Of a stretch of 6,453 nt of DNA, positions 5,972 to 6,453 are shown in pieces. Under the pieces are notes generated by a model that did not search any database, was not told where the DNA came from, and worked only from the letters and a program-made list of their open reading frames with translations. Both the position numbers and the translations under genes were made by a program. Each line of letters starts with the position of its first letter. The first letter of the stretch is position 1. This DNA comes from an uncultured Lachnospiraceae bacterium (GTDB lineage: Bacteria; Bacillota; Clostridia; Lachnospirales; Lachnospiraceae): positions 1 through 6,453 of the forward strand of contig CADBOW010000045.1 of assembly GCA_902796375.1 (NCBI GenBank), in the 5' to 3' direction.

Positions 5972-6453
5972 ATGGATGTATATGGAGGAGAAGTAAATCG
6001 CCTGATCGAAGAGCTTTCCCGTCTTCCGGGGATCGGATCACGGAGCGCCCAGAGGCTGGCGTTTTACATCATAGGTATGCCGGAGGACCGGGTGGAGGCA
6101 TTGTCCGCATCGATCCGTGAGGCGAAAAAGAAGATCAAGTATTGTAAGGTCTGCTGTACCATGACAGATCAGGAGGTCTGCCCGATCTGCGCATCCCCGA
6201 ACAGGGATCACCGGCTGATCATGGTGGTGGAAAGCCCCAGGGAGCTGGCGGCCTATGAACGGACCGGACGGTATGACGGCGTGTATCATGTCCTGCATGG
6301 CGTGATCAATCCGGCGGCCGGGATCGGACCACAGGATATCCGCCTGAAGGAACTGATGCTCCGGCTGCATGAGGATTGCGATGAGCTGATCATTGCCACG
6401 AATTCCAGTGTGGAAGGAGAGGCGACGGCCATGTATATCTCCAAAATGGTGAA
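5972..6453 (+). CDS. recR: Recombination mediator RecR, 3' end outside window (partial)
   Basis: RecR works with RecO, and with RecF at gaps, to load RecA on single-stranded DNA during recombinational repair. The window holds 160 codons plus 2 nt of a protein usually near 200 aa, so the C-terminus is missing. Seen in order are the helix-hairpin-helix LSRLPGIGSRSAQRLAF (15-31), a zinc finger with Cys58, Cys61, Cys70 and Cys73, and the Toprim domain, which begins at LIMVVESPREL (82-92) and includes YHVLHGVINPAAGIGP (105-120) and ATNSSVEGEATAMYIS (142-157). Residue 62 is Cys; as I recall, many relatives have Gly there, next to the finger. The ATG directly follows the ybaB stop with no gap. Its likely Shine-Dalgarno, AGGAGG (5953-5958), lies within ybaB and 13 nt upstream, which is long, so translation is probably coupled. 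Confidence 0.96.
   Translation, partial: MDVYGGEVNRLIEELSRLPGIGSRSAQRLAFYIIGMPEDRVEALSASIREAKKKIKYCKVCCTMTDQEVCPICASPNRDHRLIMVVESPRELAAYERTGRYDGVYHVLHGVINPAAGIGPQDIRLKELMLRLHEDCDELIIATNSSVEGEATAMYISKMV

Noticed and set aside
1..6453. CRISPR array, insertion sequence, prophage or transfer signs
   Set aside because: No regularly spaced repeats, terminal inverted repeats, transposase or integrase motifs were seen, and the genes look uniform in base and codon use.

Overview
The window looks like a piece of a low-to-mid-GC Firmicutes chromosome, most likely class Clostridia and probably Lachnospiraceae. The reasons are the dnaX–ybaB–recR gene order, strong AGGAGG ribosome binding sites, consensus sigma-A promoters, and a Gly/Met-rich YbaB N-terminus of the kind I recall from that family. 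The assignment comes from reading the sequence, not from a search. All real genes are on the + strand.

Layout. (1) 1-161: a near-consensus promoter and an A/T-rich leader with short direct repeats. (2) 162-3538: a two-gene operon. It encodes a MacB/FtsE/LolD-type ABC ATPase (238 aa) and, 14 nt downstream, an 881-aa FtsX-family permease. The permease appears to be two FtsX halves fused in one chain (about 8 membrane segments). Its first outer domain carries a highly charged predicted coiled coil and a DxDxDG calcium-loop-like motif. The substrate cannot be read from the sequence. (3) 3539-3921: a 383-bp intergenic region. It has a perfect-consensus promoter (TTGACA, 16 bp, TATAAT), a transcribed stretch of about 155 nt with small hairpins but no convincing ORF, a very strong intrinsic terminator, and then a second, weaker promoter and leader for dnaX. 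An 11-bp perfect inverted repeat flanks the first promoter, with one arm lying between its -35 and -10. (4) 3922-6453: the DNA replication and repair operon dnaX (tau subunit of the clamp loader), ybaB (nucleoid-associated protein) and recR (recombination mediator, cut by the window end). The genes are packed 13 nt and 0 nt apart.

How the parts relate. The ABC pair probably forms one membrane machine: an ATPase homodimer driving a pseudo-dimeric permease. dnaX–ybaB–recR is a conserved housekeeping cluster. The most interesting part is the small transcription unit between them. In Bacillus and relatives the SRP RNA gene sits just upstream of dnaX, but the SRP core motif is not visible here. 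The unit is therefore either an unassigned small RNA or a terminated leader (attenuator) of the dnaX operon.
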